Shown: piece by piece, positions 33,266-44,790 of the stretch
How the letters are laid out: each line of letters starts with the position of its first letter
How positions within the stretch are numbered: the first letter of the stretch is position 1
Assembly (NCBI GenBank): GCA_034440635.1
Contig: JAOTON010001064.1
Location: 62,001 to 126,000 of the forward strand
Length of the DNA: 64,000 bases
Reading direction: 5' to 3'
From: Lepas anatifera
Taxonomy: Eukaryota; Arthropoda; Thecostraca; Lepadidae
Notes under the pieces: generated by a model
What the model was told of the DNA's origin: nothing
Databases searched by the model: none
What the model saw: the letters and a program-made list of their open reading frames with translations, nothing else
Made by a program: the position numbers and the translations under genes

Positions 33266-34490
33266 GGTCTTGAATTTTGAGAATATTATATTTTTTGAAG
33301 AGAGGGCTGGTTGGCGCTAGGCGCTCAGCAGAATCGATTATTCTGATAATTCTTTTTTGGAGAATTTTTAGACGCTCTATTTTTGTAGCATAGGTTGAGC
33401 TCCAGACCTGGATCCCGTAGGAAATGTGGGGGAGGATCAGAGCATTGTAGAGTAGAATCAAATGGTTGGGTTTAAGGTATTTCTTTATTCTAGATATCAT
33501 TCCAATGTTGCGTGAGACCGTGGTTTCCACACTCTTTATATGCTGGTCCCATCTAAGCTTTTCATCAATTATAATGCCAAGGTATTTGGTAGAGGCCTGT
33601 CTGCTTATTAGCTGACCATTAAGATGGATGTTTAAGCTGGATGATGCAGTTTGATTGGTGAAGAGCTGGTATGAAGATTTTTTAGCATTTAAGGATAGTC
33701 GATTGCTCTCCAGCCAAGTGGTAATTTTGGGAAGGCTGGTGATTATTTGATCTTGGAGTTCTTGGATTGTTTTGGCACGGAAGAAGACTACAGTGTCATC
33801 AGCAAATTGAAAAAATGTAGAAGTTGGGGAGCTTTTTTGAATGTCATTTATATATAACAAGAATAGTAGGGGGCCAAGAATAGACCCCTGGGGAACTCCA
33901 TATGACATATCTTGAGAGATTGGGGAGAATGTGGAATTATACTTGACCACCTGGGTCCGGTTTTTCAGGTATGATTCAAAGAATTTGAGGGAAGTGTTTT
34001 TGATGCCATAAGAATCTAATTTTGCTAGGAGGATTTTGTGGTTGACTGTGTCGAACGCTTTCGAAAAATCTAAATAGATGGCTGCGCTTGGTTGATTTTG
34101 GGACAGTGATAATGTGATATGATCATGAAGCAGTGCGATTGGGATAAATGTACTATGTGATTTTCGGAAGCCAAATTGATGGTCAGCTAAGATGTTTTCA
34201 GTATCCACAAATTCAGATAACTGATTGAATACAATTTTTTCCAAGACTTTTGACAAGATACTTAGTAAGCTAATAGGTCGGTAGTTGTTGAATAAATGTG
34301 GGTCACCTGACTTATAGATTGGCACAACAACTGCTTTTTTCATTGCGCTTGGGAATGTTCCAGAGGAAAGGCACAGGTTAAAGATATGGAGCAAGGCTGG
34401 GGCGATGGTTACTGCGACTGCCTTCAAAATTTTTGGGGTAAGACAGTCTGAGGTTGCTGATGTACTGTCTAGGTTCTGGATAATTGACAA
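33225..34490 (-). pseudogene. Reverse transcriptase domain of the CR1/L2 element
   Basis: About 420 codons copy the element's RNA into DNA at the nicked target. Motifs in order: VVVPIYKSGDP and NNYRPISLLSILSKVLEK, FGFRKSHST, YLDFSKAFDTVNH (first catalytic Asp), GVPQGSILGPLLFLLYINDI, FADD (the two catalytic Asp) in FFQFADDTVVFF, LSLNAKKSSYQLF and YLGIIIDEKLRWDQHI (thumb). All catalytic residues are present. The open frame continues upstream of 34490 without a stop for some way (PTDIPTILSIIQN), so the listed start is not a real initiation site. It is disabled by frame breaks on both sides, so activity is unlikely. Confidence 0.85.
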
Positions 34491-34978
34491 GATAGTTGGG
34501 ATGTCAGTGGGACGAAAGCCAAAGGTTGTCGGAGAGGTGGGCTGAGTAGCTAGGGAAGAGAGTGGATCGGTATCTGATTGTTTTAACTTAGCATCTAACT
34601 TTGGTGCTACTGAGCCAAAAAACTTATTGAACTCATTTGATATATCAGTTGGAGAGTTTAAAGTTCCATGATCAGAGACAAATTCATCAGGAGTATCATT
34701 TTTTTGACTGATTTTTGCATACTAGAGTTTTTAGAATTTTCCAAAGTTTAACTGGATTAGATTTGTATTCAGTGAGCTTGCGAGAATAATAGAGCTTTTT
34801 GGATTTTTTAATGAGACTTGCTAGTTTATTTCTGTATATAATGAATGTCTGTTTGTTTGCAGTGGTGGGCTCCTGGATTGACTTTTTGTGTAACCTATTT
34901 TTTTCATTGATGCTACGAAGTAGACCATGTGAGATCCATGGCTGGATTGGGATATTTTTCTGTCTGCTTTTTTACAGC
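34491..34978 (-). pseudogene. ORF2 linker between endonuclease and RT
   Basis: The minus-strand translation, with one frame change, contains a linker typical of CR1/L2 proteins: basic residues, a PW-type motif where the plus strand reads GATCCATGGCTGG, then a YYSRKL...NPVKLWKILK-like stretch around 34740-34800. It joins the flanking domains and shows that the element is one decayed ORF2. Confidence 0.6.
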
Positions 34979-35944
34979 TTAGTTTGAGTATTTCAGACCC
35001 AATTGAATCACACAGGAATTGAGATGCCTCCTCTGGGTCGGACAGGTTATGGATGGTTGAAAGTTTTTCAGATAGAGCTTGTTGAAGTACTTCAATTTTT
35101 CTAAAGTCAAAGCAAAGTTCATTTCTTGACAAATTTGATTTTTTTTTGGCGGGATACTTAGGGCCAGATTCATACAGATTGGTAAATGGTCACTAATGTC
35201 TGACATCACCACACTTGTCTCAGTAACCAATGATGGGTCATTGAAGAAAAAATTGTCTAAAAGTGACTTGGAGTCAGGGGTAATTCGAGTTGGGAGGGAA
35301 ATTCCAGGTAGGAGTCCAAGAGAGGCGAGCGTGTTCACAAATAAAGCTGCTTGGTTTGATTGCTTATCTAGAAGGTTTACATTAAAGTCTCCTCCAAAAA
35401 CACATATTTTTGATTCTAGATTCAACAGATTCAAAGTTGGTTCAATGTATTCAAGAAAGTCAGTCAAGGGGTAGGATGGTGACCTGTATGCGGTCCCTAC
35501 TACTATGTGTCGCCCACCTAGTCTCAGTTCAAGAAAGACTGATTGAAATTCTAATCTGCATGTTTCAAGTTCACTTCTTCTTTTGTATTGGATAGAATTG
35601 TTCACAAAAATGGCAGAACCCTTGCCTCTAGTAGCTGATGGGGAGGTTACTTCAAGTTTATAATTTTCTAGGTTGTATGCAGGAGCTAATTGGGGGTCAA
35701 GCCATGTTTCACTAATGAGAATAATGTGGGGCTCAATGGGTAGTTGGTGTAAGAGTAATTGGAGCTTGTCATGATTCTTTGGTAGCGAGCGAATATTGAC
35801 ATGTGATATATTTAATGACTGACTGGTGGGAGTTTTTTTAATTGATAATGGGTTGGTAAGTTCCAAGAAGGTGCAGCTGTCCAAAATTGAATGCAGACGA
35901 GTATCAGGGAAGTCTGGATCACCATTGAGGCATGAGAAGTCCAA
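34979..35944 (-). pseudogene. APE-type endonuclease domain of the CR1/L2 element
   Basis: The N-terminal half of ORF2 nicks target DNA to prime reverse transcription. Visible motifs: HVNIRSLPKN (N of the active site), ISETWLDP (catalytic Glu), GTAYRSPSYP, FGGDFNVNLL (Asp and Asn), LPTRITP, LLDNFFFN and MSDISDHLPI (the SDH motif). All are intact. The frame leaves register near 35130; the continuation NELCFDFRKIEVLQQAL lies in the neighbouring frame (34821-35132), so one indel is needed. No initiator is certain. Confidence 0.85.
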
Positions 35945-36394
35945 AGACAGTCGGGGTTCAATGGTTTCAGCTCAGTGGAGGATGCTGAAAAATGAAGTAG
36001 GTAAGAGAATGAATGAGGGAGGGGGCTGAGATAAAAATTAAATGACAGGAAACCAAGAATAGTAGAAACAAGAAAAATAAAATAAAGCAGCAGCAAATCC
36101 CACCTATGTGCTGAAACCAAAAACAAAGAGTAGAACCTTTAAAGGAATGGACAGGCAGACACCAGATGGACAGACCGCCACAAAGATTGCAATAGGTGCG
36201 TGATTGATCAGGATGTTAGAGCCCATTGAGTTAGCTTGCCTGAAAATAATCTAGCTATACTTATGGGGAGGAGGATTAACACATCTTCCACTCCTGCTTC
36301 TGCCTGCGCCAGGAGGAGCAGAGGCCCCTGTGTCACCGGTTGCGACACATGGCACAGCCCGGTATGTGTCCGGAGTCCCAGGTGCACGATGGGA

Positions 36395-36520
36395 CTTCCC
36401 TTCCCTGGATCCGCCCATGGCCTAAATCCCCTTCTCTGGATCTGCCTATGCCAGGAATCCTTTGCTCTGTAGTGCACCTTAACTTCCCCTCCTGAATCCG
36501 CCTATGGGCCTAAATCCCTT
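36395..36520 (-). repeat. Remainder of the G1 right array
   Basis: The CCCTGGATCCGCCCATGGCC unit resumes here and leads into the right terminal inverted repeat. The array was interrupted at a phrase ending ...GTCTACTT near 30640, so the intervening 5.7 kb is later DNA. Confidence 0.75.
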
Positions 36521-36650
36521 CCCTGAATTCCCTTTCTCAGGGGAAAACCTGAAAAACTGGGGAAATTTCTGGTTCATGGGAATTTTCTCTTCCAGTGATG
36601 AACCCAACGATTCTATCTGGCAAAGCTGAGACGTCTGCCCTAGTTATACC

Positions 36651-36893
36651 CTTGAGTCCACCATAAGGGAGGTGCTGCTGGTCCACCTGACTGACTCTGG
36701 ATCCCTGAATGGTGCACAGCATGGCTTTCTCCCTAAGCGATCATGCTCCACACAACTTCTTAGCTTTGTGGAGGCCTGGACCAGCTTGTTGGAAGCCAGT
36801 GTGCAAAGCATGACATTTTTGACGAGAATCTTGTCGGTGCGAGTGCCCTTGGAGACAGGACCAAGTGGTGTGAATTTTATCAACCTGGTGTGA
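36651..36893 (+). pseudogene. CR1-like reverse transcriptase fragment, 3' part
   Basis: The translation starts at the TSD codons (LEST) and continues VLLVHLTDSGSLNGAQHGFL and PKRSCSTQLLSF, the GFxPxRSCxTQLL motif of CR1-type RTs that normally follows SKVLE. It is therefore the direct continuation of 28145-28307, separated by G1. The frame then loses similarity after LLEA, before the catalytic motifs. Confidence 0.8.
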
Positions 36894-37853
36894 ATTTGTG
36901 ACTGGTGCGAGGAAGGTGACACTTAAAACTAAACAAATAATGCCTGAATGGCAGTGACCCAAAATAGGTTTTGCGCTAGGGTGTCGAGTGGAAAATTCAG
37001 CTCGGAATGTATGGCGAGTGAGTGGAAAATTCCCCTCAAAATGTATGGCGGAGTAAAAAATTTCCAATTTGGGTACTCAGGTGGTAAACTCTCAGAGCCC
37101 TTGTTTGAACTGAGGGATGGATATTTCCTTTAATTTTCTCAAAGTAAATATTTTTTAATCATCCCCAAGCAGAATTGTTTGACCATTACCATGTGAAAAA
37201 TTTGGGTTAAGCAGGTAAATCTTTACCAACTGAAACCCCTTGATGCAGTTTCCAATTATTTTTTTAAGGAATTGGTGAATTGCCACAAATAAAAAAACTG
37301 TTTGGGGGCCTCTGAGACCAACCCTTGGGGAGAGAACCCTGGGAGCCACCAAGACTACCATTTGTGGGATGAAGATCAACTCTGGGGGGGGCTTCCCTAG
37401 ACCAACTCTTGTGCCCCTCCTCTCCTCTCCCACACGACCAGCTCTAAAGGGCCCCTGAGACGAAATATCGGGGCCCCCCTTAGACCAACTCTGCAGAGGG
37501 GCCTCTGAGACCGGCAGGTAATGAAAAATGAAAGGGGATTTTTTTCGTGCAATACCTAGTGCCAAAATTAATTATCTAAGCATACACTGTATAGTTTTTT
37601 TGTCCGGGACAACGCCCCTCTTATACCTATACCTATAGTTATCGGAATTTTGGAGGCCACTCCTGACCTCAATCACTGCACCTCGCATACACCTATGCTA
37701 GGGCCCAGTAGAGCCTTGGTTTAAACTTAACTAACCAGACGAAACTACAAACTTTCTATCATGGCAATAAACTCTTCCAGACTCTTGCTAAAAGGTTCTT
37801 TTCTTTACCTGTCAATTCCCCTGCTCCTCTTCACATATATACTCACCTTCATA
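36894..37853. other. Unassigned DNA between G1 and G2
   Basis: 36987-37050 holds a tandem duplication of a unit of about 34 bp (GAGTGGAAAATTC...AATGTATGGCG). 37290-37520 is a fragment of an F-type array (GGGGCCTCTGAGACCAACCC). The rest shows nothing recognised. Confidence 0.4.
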
Positions 37854-38009
37854 TGAATATGCGGTACTGCTAGGGGAGACGTCTCACCTTTGCCAGATAG
37901 AGACATTGGGTTTTGCGTGGAGCCAAAAAAATCCCAAGATTTCTAAATTTCCCCAGATTCCCGGGATCTCCCCATGAGAAGCTTGGGCGAGGGATTCTTG
38001 GTATGGGCG

Positions 38010-38203
38010 CATGGGCGTCGAAAGCGGGGGAGGGGGACGGGGGGACGCGTCCCCTGTTGTCCTGCCAGGGGGGAACATCTCCCAGAGTTTCTGGGTCGAT
38101 GGTTATTAATGTTGTCAGGTACCGAATATGCTCAAAATCCGCCTCCCCGGTCACTCGCAGCCCGGGTCTGTCCCCCTGCGAAAATTCCGTGGCGGTGCCC
38201 CTG
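38010..38203. mobile_element. MITE of family P in G2
   Basis: The 194-bp insertion begins CATGGGCGTCGAAAGC and ends GTGGCGGTGCCCCTG. It is flanked by TATGGGCG (38002-38009) and CATGGGCG (38204-38211), 7 of 8. G1 lacks it (GGCATGAGCGTATTCAGG near 28445), so it is absent from a paralogous site. The ends resemble the MITE at 51127-51354. Confidence 0.65.
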
Positions 38204-38584
38204 CATGGGCGTATCCAGGGAAGTGGACTCAGGCCATGGGCAGATCCAGGGAAGGGTAGAAGACGGGACCCAACAAAATTAAGCATGTGTCATAGGCGGA
38301 TACAGAAAGAAAAATGTTAGGGCGCACTACGGAGCAGGGCATTCCTGGCGTAGGCGTATCTAGAGAAGGGGATTTAGGCCATAAGCGGATCCAGGGAGGG
38401 AATTCCCTCCTCTGGATCCGCTTATGACTAAACTCGCCTCCCGGTTAATTAGGGACCTACCTAATTAATTAGGTGGGTCCCTGTAAAACAATGCATTCCG
38501 GTCCAGTGGCGTAGCCACGGGGGTCCTTGGGGTCCGCGGACCCCCTTGGGCTGACCTTATGCACTGGAAAACACGAGCACTGGT

Positions 38585-40110
38585 CTCAGGGCCCCCTGAG
38601 CTTGGTCTCAGGGGGCCCTCCGAGCTCGATCTCAGGCCCCCCTCCCGAGGTTGGTCTCAAGGGACCTCCGAGCTTGGTCTCAGGGGCCCCTCAAGCTTGG
38701 TCGTACGGGCCCCCTGATCTTGGTCTCAGGACCCCCCGAGCTCGGTCTCAGGGGCCCCCGAGCTTAGTCTCGAGCGCCCAAGCTTGGTCTCAAGGGACCT
38801 CCGAACTTAATCTCAGGGGCCCCCGAGCTTGGTATCAGGGGCCCCCGAGCTTGGTCTCACGGGCTTTCCGAGCTTGGTCTCAGGGGCCCCCGATCATCGG
38901 TATTGAGGACTCCAGAGTGCCGAACATTGATCTCGGGGGGGGCACGAGCTTAGTCCCAGGTGCCCCCGAGCTTGGTATCAAGGTACCTCCAAACTTGGTC
39001 TCAGGGCCCCCCGAGCTTGGTCGTACGGGCCCCTGATCTTGGTATCAGGGGCCCCCGAGCTTTGTCTCAGGGGTCCCGAGCTTGGTCTCAGGGACCCCCG
39101 AGCTTAGTCTCAGGGGCCTTTCTATCTTGGTCTCAGGGGGCCCTCCGAGTTTGGTCTCAGGGACTCCCGAGCTTGGTCTCACGGACCTTCCGAGCTTGGT
39201 CCCAGGGGGCCCCCGATCATCGGTATTGAGGGCTCCAGAGTACCGAACATTGACCTCGGCGGCCCCTGAACTCGGTCTCAAGGGTCCCTGAGCTTGGTTT
39301 CAGGGCCCCCCGAGCTTTAGTCTCACGGGCCTTTTGATCTTGGTCTCAGGGGCCCCAAGCTTGGTGTCACGGGGCCCTCCGAGTTTGGTACCAGGGGACC
39401 CCCGAGGTTGGTCTCAGGCCCCCGAGCTTGGTCTCAGGGGGCTCCTCGAGCTTGGTCTCAGGTCCCCCAAGCTTGGTCTCAGGGGCCCCGAGCTTGGTCT
39501 CAGGGGGCCCCAAGCTTGGCATCAGGGGTCCGAGCTTGGTCTCACGGGCCTTTCGAGCTTGGTCTCAGGGGGCCCCGAGCTTGTTCTCACGGGCCTTTCG
39601 ATCTTGGTCTTAGGGGGCTCCAGAGCTGGTCTCAGGGATCCCCCGAGCATTGGTATCGATGGCTCCGGAGCAGCGAACATTGACCTCGGGAAGTGGGGGG
39701 GACAATATTGATCTCGGGGTGCCCCCGACTATCAATATCGAGGGGACTTATGGGCGAGGCACGAGAATTGTCCCCATGGGACCCAGAGTTTGGTCTCAAG
39801 GGGCCCAGGCTTGGGCTCAGGGTCCCCGAGCATTGGTATCGAGGGGCTCCAGAGTACCGAGCATTAGGCTCGGGGGGCCTCCGAATGTTGATCTGGGGGC
39901 CCCCGAACAACGGTGTCCAGTTACTCCTGAGAAAAGCAGAAGCATGGGCGTAAGGGTGCCCCTGAACCTGATATAAGTGGAACCCCGAGCTTTAGGAGCC
40001 CTGCACATCAGTATCCAGGGGCTCCGGAGTAATGGTATCGGGGGGAGGGGAAGCAATGCTTTCAGGGGCCTCCAAGTGCTGATCTCGGCGGGCCCCCGAA
40101 TGTGTGGATG
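38585..40110 (-). repeat. F2 array 2
   Basis: Degenerate tandem units of about 22-26 bp, GGGGCCCCCGAGCTTGGTCTC, the complement of the F1 array-2 unit. Frames such as 38527-39036 stay open because the unit lacks stops; several frames are open at once, so none is called a gene. Confidence 0.8.
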
Positions 40111-40189
40111 TAGTGGCGTAGCCAAGGGGTTCTAGGAGTCCGAGGACCCCTTTTGGGCCAATCTGAACCACTGCAAAGCATTCTCTTAT

Positions 40190-41735
40190 CACGGGGCCCC
40201 CAGAATCAGTCTCAGAAGCCCCTGAAGATTCGTTCGCAGGGCGTCCCGAGCCGGCCTCAGGGCCCCGCCTGAGGGTCAGTCTCAAGACCCCCAAAAAGTA
40301 GATTTCAGGGGTCCCTGAGAGTTAGTCTCAGGGGATCCCGAAAGTCGGTCTCAGGGGCCCCCAGAGTCGGTCTCAGGGGGCCGAGCTCGTCCCAGGGTCC
40401 CCCAGAGAGTGGTTCTCAGGGCCCCGCGACAGTCTATTTCAGGGGGCTCTATGAGAGTCAGTCTCAGAGAACCCCAAGAGTCGGTCAAGGGGACCTCGAG
40501 AGTTAGTCTTAGAGGACCCCCGATATTCGGCCCCATAGTCTTACGGGCGTCTCTCTCAGGAGTCAATATTTACTTTCAGGTGGCCCCGAGAGTTAAACTG
40601 GGGGTCCGAGAGTTAGTCTCATTTGATCCGCAGAGTGCTGATCTCAGGAGGCCCCCGAGGGGTAATCTTGGGAACCCTCGAGATTTAGCCTGAGGCTGTG
40701 CCCTCCCCTAGTTGTTGAATAAGAGGCCCCGAGAGTCAATCTCAGGGAGCACCTAAAAGTTAGTCTCAGAGTGCTCCTGGGAGCTAGTCTCCGGTTCGTC
40801 CAAGAGCTAATTTTGGGGCTTTGAGAGCAATTCCCAGAGGTGCTCCAGAATTTTGGTCTCAGTTAGCCTTAGGCCTCTGAAGGCTAATCTGGGCTTTAGA
40901 GAGGCAGTCTCAGGAGTGCCGTGCCAAGTACTCAGTCTCAGTGGTGCTTCCACGCCTCCATCCTCGAGTGTTAGTCTCAGGGGGCGCCCTAGGGTTAGTC
41001 TCAGAGGGCTAACGGAAGTCATTCCCAGCCCCCCGCCCCACCCCAGAGACAGCCTCAGGGGAACCCCAAGAGATTATCTGGATGGCTCCGAGAGTCAGTC
41101 TCAGCCCCCTCCCCCAGAGCAAATCTGGGGGCCGATAAATAAGCCCAGAGGTGCTGCCGATAACTAATCTAGGGAGCTCCGAGAGATTCTCAGGAGTCCA
41201 CAATTTTGGTCAAGAGGCGCCGTGAATCAGTATCAGAGACTCCCTGAGATCTAATCGGGAGAGGGGCCGGAAATTAACCTTGTGATTAGCGCCAAGTGTT
41301 GGTCTTAGGCGGCCCCAGAGCTAGTCTCAGGTCCCCTAAGAACTGATCTCGGGAGCCCGAGTTATTTTCAGAGGACCTTTCAGTTCTAGTCTAAGGAGGG
41401 CCGGAGAGCTAATCTCAGAGATTCGAAAATTAGTCTCACGAGGTCTCCAGGAGTTAGTCTCAGGGGTCCCCTGAAGCTGCCCTCAGGTGTCCCCAAAAGC
41501 TAGTCTCAGCGAGCACTCCTCTCCTTCCTCCCCCCTCCCCTCAAAGTTATCCTCAGGGCCCCACGAGAGTAAGTTCCAGGGAGTCCTAGTAGGTAGTCTC
41601 ATGGTACCCCCAAATGCTGGTTTTGGGGGACGTTAGTACTGATTTGCAGGAAAAGTGTTGTTTTCGGGGTCCCAGATACTGGTTTCGGCGCCGTGTCAAG
41701 TGCTAGGCCCCTTGAGATCTCTGCTTGAGCTAGGG
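40190..41735 (-). repeat. F2 array 1
   Basis: Degenerate units of the CCCCGAGAGTCGGTCTCAGG type, the complement of F1 array 1, ending near 41300-41735 with the GCCAAGTGTTGGTCTTAGGC start block shared with 13236. Confidence 0.8.
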
Positions 41736-42990
41736 GTCAGGAAGGGGGGTTTTGGGTGATGGTCCTGGATGGCTTAACACTGGCATAGCAATGCAAGCCT
41801 TGTACAAAGCCTATCAGAGACCAAAAGTCCAAGGAAGTACTCACCTCCCTAAGCCCCGGGGATCTCCAACTAATGGCTAGGGAGGAGTAAGTGAGCGGTT
41901 TCATCAGTAGGACCGTCCATGGAATAGGTTTTATATAGCATCTGGGGCACACTCACATATCCTTTTTATTGAGTTTCCTTTTTCCTTTCCATTTCTTTTA
42001 GATTTTAGAATACAATCCAGAGATATCGCTTTGAGATCCTAGGCTCAAAGAAGATTTTCAAAAATCATATGCCTCGGAAAAATTTATATTTTCCTATTGC
42101 GTACCAAAAAGACAAATTGAAACATGTCGATCAGGCACCATTACTGAAGGAAAGGCAAAAGTTAATCTAATTTTAACATCCATAATAGCAAATCGAACAG
42201 GGAATTTGGAACTTCAGCTGGTTTTCAATCTATTAGCTTAGTTCCAATAACTACCCTCGTAAATATTCTGAAATAAACAATTTTCAAATATTTTCGTAGG
42301 AAACCAAACAAACAAGGAAAATGACACACATTGATGAGCATAATCCCAAAAAGAAAAATAGGTATGAAAGGTTTAAAATAACAATGACAGAGTAATCCAA
42401 GGCGATAGTTATCTCAGGCGCCTATTGTTTTGGTCATTTTTTTGCTCATTTACAACATAGCAAGGGTAAGAAAGTAACTGTGGTGAATTCATCAGGATCT
42501 TTCCGCGGAATAGACGTTATATAACGTCCAGAACACACCACCATCCACCATATCCCTTGTATTTGTATTAATTTTTTCCATTTCTTTGGAAACTTTCTGA
42601 TGAAAGAGTTCATGAATTCGACACTCGGAAAGAATTGGTAATCATTTTCCGTAGAAGACCATTTCTTCGTACTCAAAACGACTGACCTTCAATAACTTCA
42701 TACCTGATTACCAGAGTGAATTGAGGTAAAGTCACGTTGAACATCATGCACGCAGTAAAATTTGATTTCCAGAAAAGTGCCACAAAACTGTTATAGCCAC
42801 GCTGTCATATAGGTATGGGCCAGCCTTAATATTTGGTGACCTAAATTTACCAACACTTGGTCGGATCGAGAAAAATCAAACTATGAAAAAATAATAACAA
42901 GCACTTAAAAAGGATAGACTAATTTCCGTCGTGTAAATGTTATGCCAAAATTTTATACGACACATATAGGAGATGGGCCCGAATACTAAG
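41736..42990 (-). other. AT-rich core of F2
   Basis: Reverse-complement match to 12300-13215 of F1. A sub-segment is present twice here: 41880-42000 and 42475-42600 share ...ATGGAATAG/GCGGAATAG, TATATA and CACAC blocks. The minus frame 42446-42676 is the counterpart of the F1 frame region but differs in length and content, so coding is doubtful. Confidence 0.5.
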
Positions 42991-43067
42991 GGGCCCCCCG
43001 GCCTGGGGGCCCCCGACGGTAGTCGGACCCTCCTTGGCCGAATCCTGGCTACGCCACTGTTCCGGTC

Positions 43068-44330
43068 ACAGGCGGATTCAGAAGAGTTACCGTGCTCTAC
43101 AGAGCAAGGGATTTCTGGCATAGGCACACCCAGGCTAGGGGATTTAGACCATGGGCGGATTCAGGGGAGGGAATTAGGTGGATCCCTATAAAATAAAGCA
43201 TTCCAGTCACAGGCGGATTCAGGAGAGTTGCAGTGCTCTACAGAGCAAGGAATTCCTGGCATAGGCGCATCTAAGGTAGAGGATTTAGGCCATGGGCGGA
43301 TCCAGGGGACGAATTTAAGTGGGTCCCTGTAAAACAAAACATTCTTGTCATAGGTGGATTCAGGAGAGTGCCAGTGCCCTACAGAGCAAGGGATTTCTGG
43401 CATAGGCACACCCAGGCTAGGGGATTTAGGTCATGGGTGGATCCAGGAGAGATATTTAGGTGGGTCCCTGTAAAACAAAGCATTCCAGTCATAGGCAGAT
43501 TCAGGAGAGTTGCAGTGCTCTACAGGGCAAGGGATTCCTGGCATAGGCGCATCTAAGGTAGAGGATTTAGGCCATGGGCGGATCCAGGGGACGGATTTAA
43601 GTGGGTCCCTGTAAAACAAAGCATTCCTGTCATAGGTGGATTCAGGAGAGTGCCAGTGCCCTACAGAGCAAGGGATTCCTGGAATAGGCGCATCCAGGTT
43701 AGGGGATTTAGGCCAAGGGCGGATCAAGGAAAGGAGACGGGACCCTGTAAAACTAAGTACACTCGTCATAGGCGGATTCAGGAGGGTTGCGGTGAACTGC
43801 AGAGCAGGGAATTCCTGGCATCAGCGGATCTAGAGAAGGGGATATAGGCCATGGGCAGATCCAGGAAGGGGAAGAAGAGCAGACCCTATAAAGCAAAGCA
43901 TACAGGTCATAGGTGGATTCAGGATGGTTTCAGTGCACTACAGAGTAAGGAATTCCTGGCATACGCGCTTCCAGGGTAGGGATTTAGGCCATGGGCGGAT
44001 CCAGGAAAGTGGAAGAAGAGGTACCCTGTAAAACAAAGTATACGTGTCAGGCGGGTTCAGGAGTAGATAATGCTTAAGTGCACTACAGGGCAGGGGATTC
44101 CTGGCCTAGGGGATCTAGAGATTAAAGTGCACTACAGGGCAGGGGATTCCTGGCATAGGGGATCTAGAGATAGGGATTTAGGCCATGGCTGGATCCAGGG
44201 AAGGGGAAAAGGCGGGACTCTGTAAAATAAAGAATACGAGTCACAGGCAGCTACAGGAGGGTTGCAGTGCACTACAGGGTAAGGGATTCCTGGCATAGGC
44301 GCATCCAGGGAGGGAATTTAGGCCATGGGC
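43068..44330 (+). repeat. G2 left CGGATCC array (also 38212-38495)
   Basis: Units of about 145-155 bp run: GGCCATGGGCGGATCCAGG, GGTCCCTGTAAAACAAAGC, ATTCCAGTCATAGGCGGATT, GCTCTACAGAGCAAGG. F2 split this array. A short stretch near 44070-44160 (GTGCACTACAGGGCAGGGG) is locally duplicated. Confidence 0.8.
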
Positions 44331-44339
44331 GGATCCTTT

Positions 44340-44636
44340 TTACCGTGTCCCGTCTGCTTCTATTCCCTGGATTCGCCTATGGCCTAAAATCTTTACTCTG
44401 GACCTGCCCATGCCAGGAATCCCGTGCTCTGTGGTGCACCGTAGCAGTTTCCCCTGAATCTGCCCATGACTCGTATACTTGGTTTTACAGTATCCCGTCT
44501 GTTTCTCTTTCCTGGATTCGCCCCTGGCCTAGATCCCATTCCCTGGATGCACCTATTCCAGGACTTCCTTGCTCTGTAATGCACCGCAACGCTCATGGAT
44601 ACGCCTATCCAACAAATGCCTTATATTTTTGGGTAC
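44340..44636 (-). repeat. G2 right CGGATCC array, part before H
   Basis: The unit turns to the opposite orientation after GGCCATGGGCGGATCC at 44325-44340 and runs to the H insertion at CCTCTACT. Confidence 0.75.
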
Positions 44637-44790
44637 CCTCTACTCAGTGGCGGCGGATGCTCTTTTCGGATGGGGGGGCAAGAATTTTTCCAGGGGGCCC
44701 CCTTGACGATGGGGCCCCCTCGGCAGCAAGGGCCCCTAAAAACTGCGATGGATTGGTTGGGATGGCTGCCTGAGGTCAGAGGCATAAGCG

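Larger units (their letters stand above)
32975..36130 (-). mobile_element. CR1/L2-type non-LTR retrotransposon, nearly full ORF2
   Basis: The minus strand encodes, in order, an APE-type endonuclease, a linker, a reverse transcriptase and the C-terminal segment ending LDQY. At least three frame breaks separate them: near 35130 (endonuclease to linker), between the linker and the RT (34500-34980), and near 33235. No ORF1 is recognised upstream; 35950-36130 has an N-terminal-like segment in another frame. No LTRs and no poly-A tail are seen, in keeping with the Jockey/CR1/L2 group. It lies within the right array of G1. Confidence 0.8.
28308..36650. mobile_element. Family G, copy G1 (8.3 kb, CGGATCC arrays)
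   Basis: Long terminal inverted repeats begin GGTACTACTAGGGGAGACG (left) and, on the other strand, GGTATAACTAGGGCAGACG (right). They continue with TCTCAGCTTTGCCAGA and TTTCCCCAGA blocks for about 110 bp. The TSD is CTTGAGTC (28300-28307 and 36651-36658). It interrupts a reverse transcriptase frame, which confirms the TSD. The interior is two opposed arrays of CGGATCC units meeting near 29200; the right array is interrupted by about 5.7 kb (30640-36390) containing the CR1/L2 element. Superfamily is unclear: an 8-9-bp TSD would fit MULE, Merlin or P types. Confidence 0.8.
38504..43059 (-). mobile_element. hAT-like family F, copy F2 (4.6 kb)
   Basis: The ends are CAGTGGCGTAGCCACGG and CCTGGCTACGCCACTG, with a perfect 8-bp TSD TTCCGGTC (38496-38503 and 43060-43067). 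Uninterrupted units of the host G array read GCATTCCAGTCACAGGCGG (43195) or similar, giving the empty site. Reversed relative to F1, it contains array 2 (about 38585-40110), an internal terminus-like block at 40112-40185, array 1 (40190-41735) and the AT-rich core (41736-42990). It is 1.3 kb longer than F1, mostly in the arrays, plus a duplicated core segment. Confidence 0.88.

Noticed and set aside
38527..39711. Plus-strand open frames of up to 169 codons with WSQG/PSLVSG repeats
   Set aside because: Same array as above in F2; several overlapping frames are open and the peptides follow the DNA repeat.
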